Assembly: GCA_003170115.1 (NCBI GenBank)
Contig: PMZS01000092.1
Location: 1 to 5,313 of the forward strand
Direction of reading: 5' to 3'
DNA from: Spirochaetaceae bacterium
GTDB taxonomy: Bacteria; Spirochaetota; Spirochaetia; SZUA-6; Fen-1364
DNA: 5,313 bases
Shown here: piece after piece, positions 4,678 to 5,313 of the stretch
How positions within the stretch are numbered: position 1 is the first letter of the stretch
How the letters are laid out: each line of letters opens with the position of its first letter
Position numbers and translations under genes: made by a program
The notes under the pieces: model-generated
Seen by the model: only the letters and a program-made list of their open reading frames with translations
Told to the model about the DNA's origin: nothing
Database searches by the model: none

Positions 4678-5313
4678 ATGCACGAAACCTATAGCGCCCA
4701 CAACATACAAGTTCTCAAAGGCTTGGAGCACGTCCGAAAACGGCCCAGCATGTACATTGGCTCCACCAGCCTGGACGGCCTGCACCAACTCGTCTTTGAG
4801 ATCGTGGACAACTCAATCGACGAGGCGCTCGTGGGCGCCTGCACCTCCATCTCCGTCCAGCTTCTGAAGGGCAACGTGGTTCTCGTGGAAGACGACGGCC
4901 GCGGAATCCCCGTGGACGTGCATCCGACCGAAAAGGTCAGTGCCCTCGAGGTCGTCATGACCAAGCTGAACGCCGGGGGGAAGTTCGACAAAAACACGTA
5001 TAAGGTCTCAGGCGGGCTTCACGGGGTAGGCGCATCCGTGGTGAATGCGCTCTCGGAGTGGTGCGAAGTTGAGGTACACCGGGAAGGGCTCGTCCACTAC
5101 CAGCGCTACGTCCGCGGTGTCCCGGAAAAACCGGTGACGATCACGGGGGATACCACCCGGCACGGAACCATGACACGGTTCAAGCCCGACAAGCAGATCT
5201 TCGAGGACATCGAGTTCAGTTTTGACGTGCTCTCCAACAGGCTTCGTGAGCTCGCCTTTCTCACCAAGGGGATCGGGATTGCGGTGGCCGACGACCGCGT
5301 CCTGCCCGGGAAG
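4678..5313 (+). CDS. gyrB: DNA gyrase subunit B, N-terminal part (cut by window edge)
   Basis: The first 212 residues of GyrB, the ATPase subunit of gyrase, which with GyrA introduces negative supercoils. The GHKL ATPase domain is clear: LKGLEHVRKRPSMYIG (13-28), the catalytic-glutamate motif EIVDNSIDEA (41-50; E41, N45), the ATP-binding motif DDGRGIP (72-78), NAGGKFDKNTYKVSGGLHGVGAS (98-120) with the glycine-rich ATP lid, RGVPEKP, HGTMTRFKPD, and RLRELAFLTKG near the end. It is GyrB rather than ParE mainly because of its place beside dnaA and oriC. The ATG at 4678 gives the normal short N-terminus; a TGA lies in frame at 4654 and no other start lies between. No Shine-Dalgarno is well placed: the nearest, GAGGAG (4655-4660), is 17 nt away. 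It is divergent from dnaA. About two thirds of the usual length is missing beyond the edge. Confidence 0.96.
   Translation, partial: MHETYSAHNIQVLKGLEHVRKRPSMYIGSTSLDGLHQLVFEIVDNSIDEALVGACTSISVQLLKGNVVLVEDDGRGIPVDVHPTEKVSALEVVMTKLNAGGKFDKNTYKVSGGLHGVGASVVNALSEWCEVEVHREGLVHYQRYVRGVPEKPVTITGDTTRHGTMTRFKPDKQIFEDIEFSFDVLSNRLRELAFLTKGIGIAVADDRVLPGK

Overview
This window is a bacterial chromosome replication-origin locus. Four genes run leftward on the minus strand in the order dnaA, dnaN, recF and a DciA/DUF721-family gene. gyrB runs rightward on the plus strand and is cut by the right edge. The DnaA protein has a C-terminal half that reads like spirochaete DnaA, and dnaA-dnaN-recF-DUF721 is, from memory, the order at the start of Treponema chromosomes. 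A GC-rich member of Spirochaetota is therefore my best guess. It is an inference from remembered family patterns, not from a search.

Layout from left to right: a near-consensus sigma-70 promoter (2-30, minus) fires out of the left edge and overlaps the dciA stop codon. dciA (27-329) overlaps recF (326-1426) by an ATGA. recF starts 15 nt after dnaN (1442-2548) and in the same reading frame. dnaN has a perfect Shine-Dalgarno. A 296-bp gap (2549-2844) between dnaA and dnaN holds degenerate DnaA boxes, two inverted repeats and a TAG-TAG-TAC stretch beside a GC-rich block, which resembles a DnaA-trio unwinding element. dnaA (2845-4212) starts with GTG. The 465-bp gap between dnaA and gyrB (4213-4677) is the most convincing oriC. 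It contains two copies of a 21-bp module, each a pair of DnaA boxes, exactly 220 bp apart and in the same orientation. Between them lie a GC-rich inverted repeat and a 70-bp AT-rich tract (about 27% GC). gyrB (from 4678) has a clear N-terminus by family comparison but no usable Shine-Dalgarno.

The products act together in replication. DnaA opens the origin, DciA-type proteins assist replicative helicase loading, DnaN is the sliding clamp, RecF acts at gaps and stalled forks, and GyrB powers the gyrase that removes positive supercoils. Candidate promoters for gyrB and dnaA lie among the DnaA boxes, so DnaA may regulate both divergent units. The gene content is conventional. The points worth a second look are the origin architecture (box-pair modules on both sides of dnaA) and the unusual gyrB start region. 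I saw no mobile element, CRISPR array, tRNA or rRNA.
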